Below are positions 18,729 through 26,857 of a stretch of DNA of 60,435 nt, one piece after another. Within the stretch, counting starts at the first letter, position 1; every line of letters begins with the position of its first letter. The stretch comes from Massilibacteroides sp. (lineage in GTDB: Bacteria > Bacteroidota > Bacteroidia > Bacteroidales > Tannerellaceae): NCBI RefSeq assembly GCF_028705895.1, contig NZ_JAQWCQ010000017.1:1-60435 (forward strand), given 5' to 3'. The translations under genes were made by a program, and so were the position numbers. The notes under the pieces are model-generated. The model worked only from the letters and a program-made list of their open reading frames with translations, was not told the origin of the DNA and ran no database searches.

Positions 18729-19726
18729 TTTACATCATCATTTTCAATTGAACCTTCACTTACCTCTTCTTTCTGCTCTTTATCGGCAGGAATTATCTCC
18801 TCCACTTTTGTTTGGTTCACAAACAAATATGCATTTACTAAACTCAGATCATTTTCATCCGGTAGCGGGTGTAGCTTGGCAAACTTCACCAAATCAGCTA
18901 ACTGAAGAACCTGTCTGAGATTTGAATAAACAGACTCCGCTTCGGAAACCTTACGGACTATATCCAGAATCTCTCCGGAAGTCATTTCCTGTGCATTAAT
19001 GCCAAAGCGTGAAACAATGTATTTCCTTAATGTATCCGTCAATAAGGTATAGTATTCTTTATTTCGTCCTTGTTGCCATAACTTCTGCAACTTCAGCTCA
19101 TCCAATTCTTTAATTGCTTGTTCATGTGGAGGAAGTAACGGCTCCGGAGCTTTCTGTGGGATTAACGGTTTCTTATTCCGCAAACGTTGCACAATATAGC
19201 CTATCACGCAGATAAGGAATAAAGTAAACAGAACCCCATAGATCAAAGCATAATAATCTGCCAGAACAAAAGGAGGCTTCCATACCGTTTTAATATCATA
19301 AAATTCTTCCGGTTTATCAGCATTTACAGGTATCGTTGAAACTTTTAATGCAATCTGATTGGAGGCTATTGTATCCAAACCATCAATTACCTTAAACGGA
19401 GGCAACAAATAGAGGGCGGAATCAAACGAAGTAACCAGAATATCCTGTTTGACTATAATACGATCATTGTCGATATTGGTCGTATCCGGAAGCGAAATAT
19501 TCAGAACTTCCACTCCTCTCATCAATGTATCACGCGGAATCAGTGAAATAACGTTACTTGCCTTTGCTGTTGTTACAGACAAATGCAAAACCGTTTGTTC
19601 ACCAATTAATATAGCCGTAGAGTCAGCAGATACATCTATCAACGTCTTTTGTGCCAAAAGTTGTCCACATAAAATGGACTGAACAAATACAAGTAATAAG
19701 CAGCTATATCTTTTTATCTTAGTCAT
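18725..19726 (-). CDS. BatD-like membrane protein (unnamed Bat-operon gene)
   Basis: A 333-residue protein: signal peptide (about 1-26), an extracytoplasmic beta-rich domain (DVSADSTAILIGEQTVLHLS, like the first BatD domain), one transmembrane helix (ALIYGVLFTLFLICVIGYIV near 160-180), and a cytosolic helical region. It occupies the usual place between DUF58 and batA. The DUF58 stop sits in TTGAGTATG, so the ATG at 19726 starts 2 bp after it. Role unknown; position argues that it is a structural part of the Bat complex. Confidence 0.75.
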   Translation of the reverse strand: MTKIKRYSCLLLVFVQSILCGQLLAQKTLIDVSADSTAILIGEQTVLHLSVTTAKASNVISLIPRDTLMRGVEVLNISLPDTTNIDNDRIIVKQDILVTSFDSALYLLPPFKVIDGLDTIASNQIALKVSTIPVNADKPEEFYDIKTVWKPPFVLADYYALIYGVLFTLFLICVIGYIVQRLRNKKPLIPQKAPEPLLPPHEQAIKELDELKLQKLWQQGRNKEYYTLLTDTLRKYIVSRFGINAQEMTSGEILDIVRKVSEAESVYSNLRQVLQLADLVKFAKLHPLPDENDLSLVNAYLFVNQTKVEEIIPADKEQKEEVSEGSIENDDVK

Positions 19727-19728
19727 AC

Positions 19729-20598
19729 TCAATTACGTTTTTCAAAAAGAGCAATCAATGCCTTCACATAATCATCTTCTGTACGTATAGAAACGGAGTC
19801 CACGCGACTTTTCTTAAACGAATCAGACATTTCTTTCTGTCGTTTCTCCCACCATTGATGATAAGTCTCGCGAACATTCTTCGAAGAACTGTCAATCCAA
19901 CGTTCCATGCCGGTTTCTGCATCCCGGATCTTCATCAAGCCGACAGACGGTAATTCGGCTTCTCTCCGATCATACACTTGAATAGCGACAACATCATGCT
20001 TTCGATTCGCAATCGTCAGGGCATCTTTGAATTGTCCCTTATCAATAAAGTCTGATATAAGAAAAGCAGAACAACGTTTCTTTATCGCATTGGTCAAATA
20101 TTTAAGAACCTGCGAAATATCCGTCTTCGTTTGATCAGGTTTGAAGTCAATCAATTCCCGAATAATATAGAGGATATGCTTTTTCCCTTTCTGCGGTGGA
20201 ATAAATTTCTCTATCTTATCTGAGAAAAAGATCACCCCAATCTTATCATTATTTTGTATGGCGGAAAATGCCAACGTTGCGGCGATCTCTGTGATAATTT
20301 CTTTTTTCATCACATTGACCGTACCAAAGTCACGGCTACCAGACACATCAATCAATAACATAACGGTTAGTTCACGCTCTTCTTCAAACACCTTTATATA
20401 AGGTTTATTGTATCGTGCCGTTACATTCCAATCTATATCCCGGATATCATCGCCGAATTGATATTCACGCACTTCGCTAAAAGCCATCCCACGTCCTTTA
20501 AACGCAGAGTGGTATTGTCCGGCGAAAATATTACGTGAAAGACCACGTGTCTTTATCTCTATCCGTCGTACCTTCTTTAACAGCTCACTGGTTTCCAT
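19729..20598 (-). CDS. DUF58 (VWA-like) protein of the MoxR-Bat cluster
   Basis: A 289-residue cytosolic DUF58 protein. The family signature YQFGDDIRDIDWNVTARY is present, followed by a VWA-like region with a MIDAS-type LLIDVSGSRDFG. DUF58 proteins nearly always accompany MoxR ATPases, as here. I chose the ATG at 20598; the TTG at 20604 is two codons upstream. Coupled to the next gene by close spacing. Confidence 0.88.
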   Translation of the reverse strand: METSELLKKVRRIEIKTRGLSRNIFAGQYHSAFKGRGMAFSEVREYQFGDDIRDIDWNVTARYNKPYIKVFEEERELTVMLLIDVSGSRDFGTVNVMKKEIITEIAATLAFSAIQNNDKIGVIFFSDKIEKFIPPQKGKKHILYIIRELIDFKPDQTKTDISQVLKYLTNAIKKRCSAFLISDFIDKGQFKDALTIANRKHDVVAIQVYDRREAELPSVGLMKIRDAETGMERWIDSSSKNVRETYHQWWEKRQKEMSDSFKKSRVDSVSIRTEDDYVKALIALFEKRN

Positions 20599-20650
20599 AA
20601 TCAACTAATTATATTTAGACCGAGCAGACAAGCAGCAATACCGCTACTCA

Positions 20651-21646
20651 TCAAGGTACTTCTACTTTATTCAATATTTCACTGATAACTTCTTCTGAAG
20701 TCAGGTTGTTTGCTTCCGCTTCATAACTCAAGCCAATACGATGGCGCATCACGTCGTGACATACTGCACGAACATCTTCAGGAATCACATAACCTCTACG
20801 CTTAATAAAAGCATAAGCACGGGCGGCTAAAGCTAAATTTATAGAAGCACGCGGAGACGCTCCAAAAGAAATCATTCCGCCCAGATTTGACAATCCGTGT
20901 TCTTGCGGGAATCGTGTAGCAAACACAATATCTACGATATAACGTTCTATCTTTTCATCTAAATAGACTTCACGTACGACTTTACGAGCATCCAGAATTT
21001 CTTCTTTCGTCAGAATCGGTTTAATTTCCGGTCTTTCTCCTCCGATATTCTGACGGATGATTAATTTTTCTTCTTCTTTTTTCGGATAGTTAATCACCAC
21101 TTTCAGCATAAAACGGTCAACCTGCGCTTCAGGTAGCGGATAAGTACCTTCCTGTTCGATCGGGTTTTGCGTTGCCATCACTAAGAAAGGTTCCGGCAGT
21201 TTATATGTTTTCTCGCTGATAGTCACCTGACGTTCCTGCATCGCTTCCAACAGAGCACTCTGTACTTTAGCCGGAGCACGGTTGATTTCATCTGCTAATA
21301 CAAAATTCGCGAAGATAGGTCCTTGTTTTACCTGAAATTCTTCGCGCTTCTGACTATAGATCATTGTACCGATAACATCGGCAGGCAGCAAGTCCGGAGT
21401 AAACTGAATACGACTGTAATGCGCATCAATTAGGGAAGATAATGTTTTGATTGCAAGTGTCTTTGCCAACCCCGGAACTCCTTCCAACAGGATATGTCCG
21501 TCAGAAAGCAGACCAATCAATAGCGTTTCAACCAAATGCTTTTGTCCAACGATTACCTGATCCATACCAACGGTAATCATGTTCACAAATGAACTCTTAC
21601 TTTCTATTCGCTCATTTAACTCACGAATATCGACTGTCTGATTCAT
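20651..21646 (-). CDS. MoxR-family AAA+ ATPase
   Basis: A chaperone-like AAA+ ATPase, first gene of the Bat operon. Walker A GVPGLAKT, Walker B VLADEINRAP, sensor 1 ATQNPIEQEGTYPLPEAQ and the MoxR lid domain are all present in the 331-residue protein. MoxR proteins are thought to activate or assemble partner VWA proteins, here BatA, BatB and DUF58. Start at the ATG at 21646 rather than the TTG at 21655. Confidence 0.93.
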   Translation of the reverse strand: MNQTVDIRELNERIESKSSFVNMITVGMDQVIVGQKHLVETLLIGLLSDGHILLEGVPGLAKTLAIKTLSSLIDAHYSRIQFTPDLLPADVIGTMIYSQKREEFQVKQGPIFANFVLADEINRAPAKVQSALLEAMQERQVTISEKTYKLPEPFLVMATQNPIEQEGTYPLPEAQVDRFMLKVVINYPKKEEEKLIIRQNIGGERPEIKPILTKEEILDARKVVREVYLDEKIERYIVDIVFATRFPQEHGLSNLGGMISFGASPRASINLALAARAYAFIKRRGYVIPEDVRAVCHDVMRHRIGLSYEAEANNLTSEEVISEILNKVEVP

Positions 21647-21723
21647 ACGATTCAACTATTTATTTATTATATATTCTTTTTACTTCAAAAACGACTATTA
21701 TTCTATCAATAATTACGAATGCA

Positions 21724-21755
21724 CAAAATTAGAAATGTTAAATTCGTATCCTCAA
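21724..21755 (-). promoter_or_regulatory. Promoter of the moxR-bat operon
   Basis: On the minus strand TTG (plus 21755-21753) and TAATTTTG (plus 21731-21724) are 21 nt apart, a near-perfect Bacteroidota promoter. Transcription should start near 21717, about 70 nt before moxR. No other strong promoter is seen down to the end of the operon at 12645, so roughly 9 kb may be one transcript. Confidence 0.75.
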
Positions 21756-21824
21756 CTTTTGCAGTTAAATAATACTAACTAACATACCGCTGTTTTTTAC
21801 TATTTTTCAAAAAAACAGACTATT

Positions 21825-22883
21825 TTAAAACTTTGAATTAAGCTCAGATTGTAACGCTTTTGCCTTCTTTATCGATTCCGGATTTTTCGCATCAATATTA
21901 TATAAACTCGCATCCGGAATAATTAATTCTGTTCCTATTTGAATATTATTAGGATTCTGTATAATCGCTTTATTATATTCATAAATATATACCCAAAAAA
22001 CTTTATGACCATAATACTTCTGAGCGATCAGGGTTAACCGCGTATCAGGTACAATTTTGACTTTAATTATCTCTTTTGTTTGAGATTCATTAACTTTTGG
22101 TAAGACAGCTTCTTCTGAGAGAGATTCCGGCTGATCTTCTTCTGACAACGCTTTCTCTTCTACAGAATCCGGTAAAATCTCCGGCTCAGGAGTAACCGTT
22201 TGCTTTCGGGCATCTATGACTATCGCCTTTTCTTCAAGATAAGCAGGAGTCCGATTCATATAATATAGGTAAATTCCACCGCCAAGACAAACCAACACAA
22301 ACAAACTGATAAATATAGCTGTACCACTTCGTTTGGATCGTTCATGATGCTTGCGGGAGTTATGTGATCTTCTACTATGATGAGTCTCTTTGGAAAGTTT
22401 TTCTTTTTGCAATGCAACAATAGGTGCAGCTATTTCTTCTGGTTCTTCAGAGCTTTGCTGCGGGAGTTCCTTTTCCTCCTCATTCACAACTTCTTTCACT
22501 TCTTCTATCTCTTCTTCGGAATCTTCCGCATCTTCACTTTTTATTTCAGAGAACGTAACACCGTCGTTCAGTTCTGTCGTTTCAAATGAAGCAAAAGGCT
22601 TATTAACCTGTTCTTTTAATTCTTTATCAGGGGTAAACGTAAATTTAGAATGAGCCGGAATCACAAACCGCTCGCCGGTATTTACATGAACGCTCTCTCT
22701 TTCGTCAACCTGGATAATCTTAAAAGTACCCAATCCCTTTACCTTCACTATGCGTTCTTCCAACAACGCATCTGAAATAACAGAGATCAATTCTCGTACA
22801 AACAGTTCAGTAGTTTTTTTATCCTTACCTGTATATTCTGCAAGCAGGGTAGCCAAATCTGATATATTTAACCGTTCGTTCAT
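21825..22883 (-). CDS. HU-type DNA-binding domain, transmembrane helix and LysM domain in one protein
   Basis: A 352-residue fusion. Residues 1-95 are an HU/IHF-like domain (VRELISVISDALLEERIVKV, GLGTFKI, then the beta-arm region with FVIPAHSKFTFTP). Residues 100-160 are strongly acidic, 165-187 strongly basic (RRSHNSRKHHERSKRSG), 188-209 are a transmembrane helix (AIFISLFVLVCLGGGIYLYY), and 273-325 are a LysM-type domain (LTLIAQKYYGHKVFWVYIYE, IGTELIIP). The positive-inside rule puts HU in the cytosol and LysM in the periplasm. It overlaps the HU gene by 4 bp. The likely role, linking DNA to the cell wall, is inference. Confidence 0.85.
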   Translation of the reverse strand: MNERLNISDLATLLAEYTGKDKKTTELFVRELISVISDALLEERIVKVKGLGTFKIIQVDERESVHVNTGERFVIPAHSKFTFTPDKELKEQVNKPFASFETTELNDGVTFSEIKSEDAEDSEEEIEEVKEVVNEEEKELPQQSSEEPEEIAAPIVALQKEKLSKETHHSRRSHNSRKHHERSKRSGTAIFISLFVLVCLGGGIYLYYMNRTPAYLEEKAIVIDARKQTVTPEPEILPDSVEEKALSEEDQPESLSEEAVLPKVNESQTKEIIKVKIVPDTRLTLIAQKYYGHKVFWVYIYEYNKAIIQNPNNIQIGTELIIPDASLYNIDAKNPESIKKAKALQSELNSKF

Positions 22884-23167
22884 TCTGCATCAAGTTCTTT
22901 TAATCTGTTCTTGAGTGTAGTTCCCGGCTTAAATACGGGGACTAATTTGGGAGGAACCAAGTAGCGTTTACCATTCACCGGATTTACCGAAACACGCTCG
23001 GCACGTTTTTTTACTTCAAACAAGCCCAAGGATTGGAGGTAAATTGTATCATTATCAACGAGTTTTGAACTTACAACATCAGACAACGCCGACAACAAGG
23101 CTTCCGTATCCTGTGCGGAAGAATTAAGTTTACCGGATAATTTAGTTACCAACTCTTTGTTATTCAC
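22880..23167 (-). CDS. HU-family DNA-binding protein
   Basis: A 95-residue HU/IHF-type protein (MNNKELVTKLSGKLNSSAQD; DNA-contacting arm ERVSVNPVNGKRYLVPPKLV with the conserved NP proline). The start is unusual: GTG at 23167, with only ATT and four other codons between it and an upstream stop, and no ATG nearby. Its stop overlaps the next gene, which begins with a second HU domain, so the two DNA-binding proteins are made together and may heterodimerise (inference). Confidence 0.85.
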   Translation of the reverse strand: MNNKELVTKLSGKLNSSAQDTEALLSALSDVVSSKLVDNDTIYLQSLGLFEVKKRAERVSVNPVNGKRYLVPPKLVPVFKPGTTLKNRLKELDAE

Positions 23168-23246
23168 AATCTTACTCGTTTAAAATCAATGGCGATATTA
23201 ATGATTTTTTCAGACATAAACAAATCTGAAAGCGAAAAACCGGTGA

Positions 23247-24542
23247 TTAAACCGGTTTTCCATATAAATCGAATGCTTCGGCACGTTCGATTTTAATTTT
23301 ATAGAAACCTCCGATTTTCAGCGGTTTAGTCTTTTCAATCAGAACTTCAGGATCAACCTCTGGTGAATCGAATTGCGTGCGACCGATATAAAAGTCCTCG
23401 TCTTCACGATCAACAACAACTTCGAGTTCCTGTCCGGTCTTTGATTCATTGATTTCCGCGGATATACCTTCCTGTATGCGCATCAGGTAGTCTAAACGAT
23501 CTTGCTTTACTTCCTGCGGTATATCATCCCTATAGTTCTTATATGCATATGTTCCCGTTTCATGACTATAGGCAAAAGCCCCCATACGTTCAAAGCGTAT
23601 TTTACGGGTAAAATCAATCAATTCTTCAAAATCCTGCTCTGTTTCTCCGGGATGCCCCACCATTAAGGTGGTCCGTAAATGAATACCGGGTACCTCATCG
23701 CGCATACGCTGCAATAAGTCATACGTCTCAGCCTTCGTTATATTGCGACGCATCAGTTTAAGCATCGGATCACTGATATGTTGTAACGCAATATCTAAGT
23801 ACTTACAGATAGTATCTCTTTCACGCATTACGCGCAACAAGTCATAAGGAAAATGTGCCGGATAGGCATAATGTAAACGGATCCATTTCACACCCTGTAT
23901 ATCGGAAATCCTCTCCAATAATTCGGGTAAAGCCATCCGTTTATACTTATCCAAACCATAATAAGTCAGATCTTGCGCTATCACCTGAAATTCCCGGACA
24001 CCTTGTGCAACCAAATTTCTTACCTCCTCCTCAATCTCTTCTATCGGGCGCGATTTATAACGCCCTGTAATAATGGGAATCGAGCAATAAGAGCAGGTAC
24101 GGTCACAACCTTCCGAAATTTTCAAATAGCCATAATGCGACGGAGTAGTCAGAATACGTTCCGAAGCTAATTCCTTATTATAAGATTTTCCTAAGTCCGT
24201 TATCAGTTCTTTCCAGTTGAATTTACCATAAAAACGATTCACTTCAGGCAACTCTTTTTTCATCTCCGTCAGGAATCGTTCGGAAAGACATCCCATAACA
24301 TAAAGTTCCCCTATTCTGCCTTTCTTCTTTGCTTCGCCAAGTTCCAGAATCATATTTATTGATTCTTCCTGCGCATCTCCGATAAAGCCACAGGTATTTA
24401 CAACCACTATTTCGCCATTAACCTTGTCCGGATCATGCGAAACATTATAGCCATTTGCCTGAAACTGGCGCATAAGCTGTTCGGAATCCACCAGATTTTT
24501 CGAACAACCCAGTGTAATTATATCTACTTTATTTTTTCTCAT
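23247..24542 (-). CDS. rimO: Ribosomal protein S12 methylthiotransferase RimO
   Basis: Radical-SAM enzyme that methylthiolates an aspartate of ribosomal protein S12. Domains in order: UPF0004 with its own cluster cysteines (LGCSKNLVDSE, VVNTCGFIGDA), radical SAM (CDRTCSYCSIP, the CxxxCxxC motif), and C-terminal TRAM (about 370-431). Length 431 is typical. The gene starts 9 bp after the ftsY stop. Confidence 0.95.
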   Translation of the reverse strand: MRKNKVDIITLGCSKNLVDSEQLMRQFQANGYNVSHDPDKVNGEIVVVNTCGFIGDAQEESINMILELGEAKKKGRIGELYVMGCLSERFLTEMKKELPEVNRFYGKFNWKELITDLGKSYNKELASERILTTPSHYGYLKISEGCDRTCSYCSIPIITGRYKSRPIEEIEEEVRNLVAQGVREFQVIAQDLTYYGLDKYKRMALPELLERISDIQGVKWIRLHYAYPAHFPYDLLRVMRERDTICKYLDIALQHISDPMLKLMRRNITKAETYDLLQRMRDEVPGIHLRTTLMVGHPGETEQDFEELIDFTRKIRFERMGAFAYSHETGTYAYKNYRDDIPQEVKQDRLDYLMRIQEGISAEINESKTGQELEVVVDREDEDFYIGRTQFDSPEVDPEVLIEKTKPLKIGGFYKIKIERAEAFDLYGKPV

Positions 24543-24551
24543 GTTTACTGA

Positions 24552-25505
24552 TTACTCACCGAATAAGGAATTTACAAATTCTTTCTTATTAAAGACTTGC
24601 AAATCCTCCATGCCTTCACCAAGTCCTATATATTTGACAGGAATACGGAATTGGTCTGATATACCGATCACCACACCCCCTTTTGCCGTTCCGTCCAATT
24701 TAGTAACAGCAAGGGCATTCACCTCTGTTGCAGCCGTAAATTGTTTTGCCTGTTCAAATGCATTTTGTCCTGTTGAACCATCTAAAACCAACAATATTTC
24801 ATGCGGTGCATCAGGAACTACTTTTTTCATGACGTTCTTTATCTTCGTCAATTCGTTCATCAGGTTTATCTTATTATGCAAACGGCCGGCCGTATCAATA
24901 ATAACCACATCCGCCTTATTAGCAACTGCTGAACTCAAAGTATCAAAAGCAACCGACGCGGGATCAGCACCCATTTTTTGTTTAACAACCGGCACATCTA
25001 CCCGTTCTCCCCAGATAACAAGCTGTTCAACCGCAGCCGCACGGAAAGTATCTGCCGCACCGAGATAAACCCGATGTCCGGCTTTTTTGAACTGAAAGGC
25101 TAATTTCCCGATTGTAGTAGTCTTGCCGACTCCATTTACGCCAACCACCATAATTACATACGGTTTCTTATCCTCCGGCAAAACAAAACCTTCAGCATCT
25201 TCTGTATTATTTTCTGTCAGAAGCGATGCTATTTCGTCACGTAAAATAGAAGTTAATTCCTGCGTGTTTACATATTTATCTTTTTCGGCACGTTTTTCAA
25301 TCCTGGAAATTATCTTTAATGTAGTCTCCACGCCTACATCCGAAGTAATCAAAACTTCCTCCAGATCATCCAGTACATCATCATCGACCTTGCTTTTTCC
25401 TGCAATAGCTCTGGTTAATTTTGAAAAAACACTTTCTTTTGTTTTGGATAATCCCTTATCTAACGTTTCTTTTTTTTCTTTACTGAAAAAACTGAAAATT
25501 CCCAT
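24552..25505 (-). CDS. ftsY: Signal recognition particle receptor FtsY
   Basis: SRP-receptor GTPase that docks ribosome-nascent-chain complexes at the membrane. The NG domain is complete: G1 GVNGVGKTTTIGKLA, DTAGRLH (G3), TKLDGTAKGG (G4 region). The N-terminal A domain is very short (about 25 residues with a lysine-rich start), common in Bacteroidota. It heads the ftsY-rimO-HU-HU/LysM unit. In many Bacteroidales ftsY follows ribosomal protein genes (rpmB, rpmG); here the upstream region is instead 1.35 kb of repeats. Confidence 0.95.
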   Translation of the reverse strand: MGIFSFFSKEKKETLDKGLSKTKESVFSKLTRAIAGKSKVDDDVLDDLEEVLITSDVGVETTLKIISRIEKRAEKDKYVNTQELTSILRDEIASLLTENNTEDAEGFVLPEDKKPYVIMVVGVNGVGKTTTIGKLAFQFKKAGHRVYLGAADTFRAAAVEQLVIWGERVDVPVVKQKMGADPASVAFDTLSSAVANKADVVIIDTAGRLHNKINLMNELTKIKNVMKKVVPDAPHEILLVLDGSTGQNAFEQAKQFTAATEVNALAVTKLDGTAKGGVVIGISDQFRIPVKYIGLGEGMEDLQVFNKKEFVNSLFGE

Positions 25506-25730
25506 ATTAATGCTGCTTATTTTACCTATTTAACGAATTTGAGGCGCTAAGTTACACGATTTTATCAATACAACCATATGAATTGGCATCTGTTTCTATT
25601 TTTAATCAATCTTGTTAATCTCAACCACTAACAGAACAATTATGGATAACAGGTCCATAAAACAGATTAAATATATACTAATATATGCCCTTAAATTGGC
25701 CATTATTTTAGTTACTGAATTTCAACACAA

Positions 25731-25792
25731 AAATAGCCACAAAAATATAAAGGATATTTTTTCAATTATATCCTTTATATTTTTTTATTTAT
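25731..25792. repeat. ATAAAGGATATTTT word repeat, locus C
   Basis: AAAATAGCCAC followed by AAAATATAAAGGATATTTTTTC and its inverse TATATCCTTTATATTTTTT forms a hairpin flanked by A/T runs. It shares AAAATAGCC plus the words with locus B (26401-26465). The remaining stretch 25506-25730 upstream of ftsY shows no gene and no clear consensus promoter. Confidence 0.6.
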
Positions 25793-25896
25793 TCTATTGA
25801 CTCAAATTTTAGCTTTTTTGGATCAGGCAAAATATCCGGTTGTTATGGTAATCACCCATCGTGATACGTCTATACTGCAAACTGGCATTTTAGAGG

Positions 25897-26182
25897 CCAA
25901 TGTCATCAACTCAAACTTCTTGCTCCACTTTAGTCTTACTATTCATCGAATAATTCCGGCTGAAAGCCGAGTATATATCAGCCCAACACAACGTGTTGGG
26001 TAATAGGACACCCTTCCTTTGCGGCCTGAAAGGACAGTATAAACCTACCCTAACATCTGCTATGTTGCCCCTTCAGGGCGCGAGACTCGTTCTACATCCT
26101 TCCCAACGCGTTGCGTTGGGCTATAATATAGCAGGCTTTCAGCCTTAAAACCAAACTGTATAGCTTAAGTTGATGACATTGG
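25897..26182. repeat. 286-bp composite palindromic (REP-like) element
   Basis: Bounded by an 18-bp inverted repeat (CCAATGTCATCAACTCAA at 25897-25914; TTAAGTTGATGACATTGG at 26165-26182, one mismatch). Inside are nested pairs: GGCTGAAAGCC with GGCTTTCAGCC, then hairpins CCCAACAC/GTGTTGGG (25982-26000), TCCTTT/AAAGGA, GCCC/GGGC and CCCAAC/GTTGGG. No credible ORF; the 68-aa frame at 25797-26003 is a by-product of the repeat. The design resembles repetitive extragenic palindrome clusters. Confidence 0.75.
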
Positions 26183-26293
26183 TTTAGAGATTACGCTGAG
26201 CAGAGGCTTCCAATAAAATCAATCCCGTTCATATTGTTGATTTACAATATATTAAAATCAATCGAATAGTTTTGATTTTTTGTGTTTTATTTT

Positions 26294-26560
26294 GACAAAT
26301 AGATACTTTTTTCGTCCTTTTACTTACGCGTAAAAAAATATCTATTCTTGTTTTTTGATTTATGGCATCGTTTTAGACCAATAAATATTGTATTTAGACT
26401 AAAATAGCCCGTTTTTTACCGAAAATATAAAGGTTATTTTCTGAAAAATATCCTTTATCTTCAAAAAAAGAATAGAGTCTTTTTCCAAAAAGAATAGGGA
26501 GATTTTATCCATTGCCTTTTTTTGTTCAATTTTGATAATTCAAAAAAAACGGACATGCCG
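26294..26560 (-). repeat. Dispersed ~270-bp intergenic element, copy B
   Basis: Read on the minus strand it matches 59228-59505 along its length: both start with CGGCATGTCCGTTTTTT, share TTTTTTGAAGATAAAGGATAT, ATAACCTTTATATTTT, AATATTTATTGGT, and GCGTAAG..AAAA..AAAA.AGT.TCT.TTTGTC. The centre (26421-26465) holds the ATAAAGG words. No ORF of note. Presence in two distant places in opposite orientation shows a dispersed element; its mobility is inference. Confidence 0.7.
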
Positions 26561-26857
26561 TATCGCGCGTTTTAAGTGCGGTTTTTCGGTGTTTGTTTTT
26601 CGGGTACATATATTGTCATTTTATTTAACAAAGCGCGTTAAAACAACGCTGTTGAAGCCGACGACAATTTGTCTAAAAAAGACAAATTTTGCTATTATTT
26701 TGTTTTTTCATTTCACTTTTTTATATTCGCTGTCCACGATTTGTTTTAACCTATCGAGGTAATCCCATTAAAAACGACATAATCCAAGTGTAATAACGAC
26801 CGGGGTTTCGGACTGATCCGCTTTTTGCCAAGCTTTTGAACCGGCATGAAATATACT
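26561..26857. other. Gene-free stretch downstream of the esterase, with a terminator-like hairpin
   Basis: A perfect hairpin AATTTGTCT/AGACAAATT with a 5-nt loop lies at 26666-26688, followed by T-rich sequence on both strands. Two direct AACGCGC motifs (minus strand) lie just before copy B. The hairpin probably terminates the kdsB-esterase transcript. I see no gene. Confidence 0.5.

Noticed and set aside
25797-26003. 68-aa ORF upstream of ftsY
   Set aside because: Runs into the palindromic REP-like element and opens with a non-ATG codon; the repeat explains the open frame.
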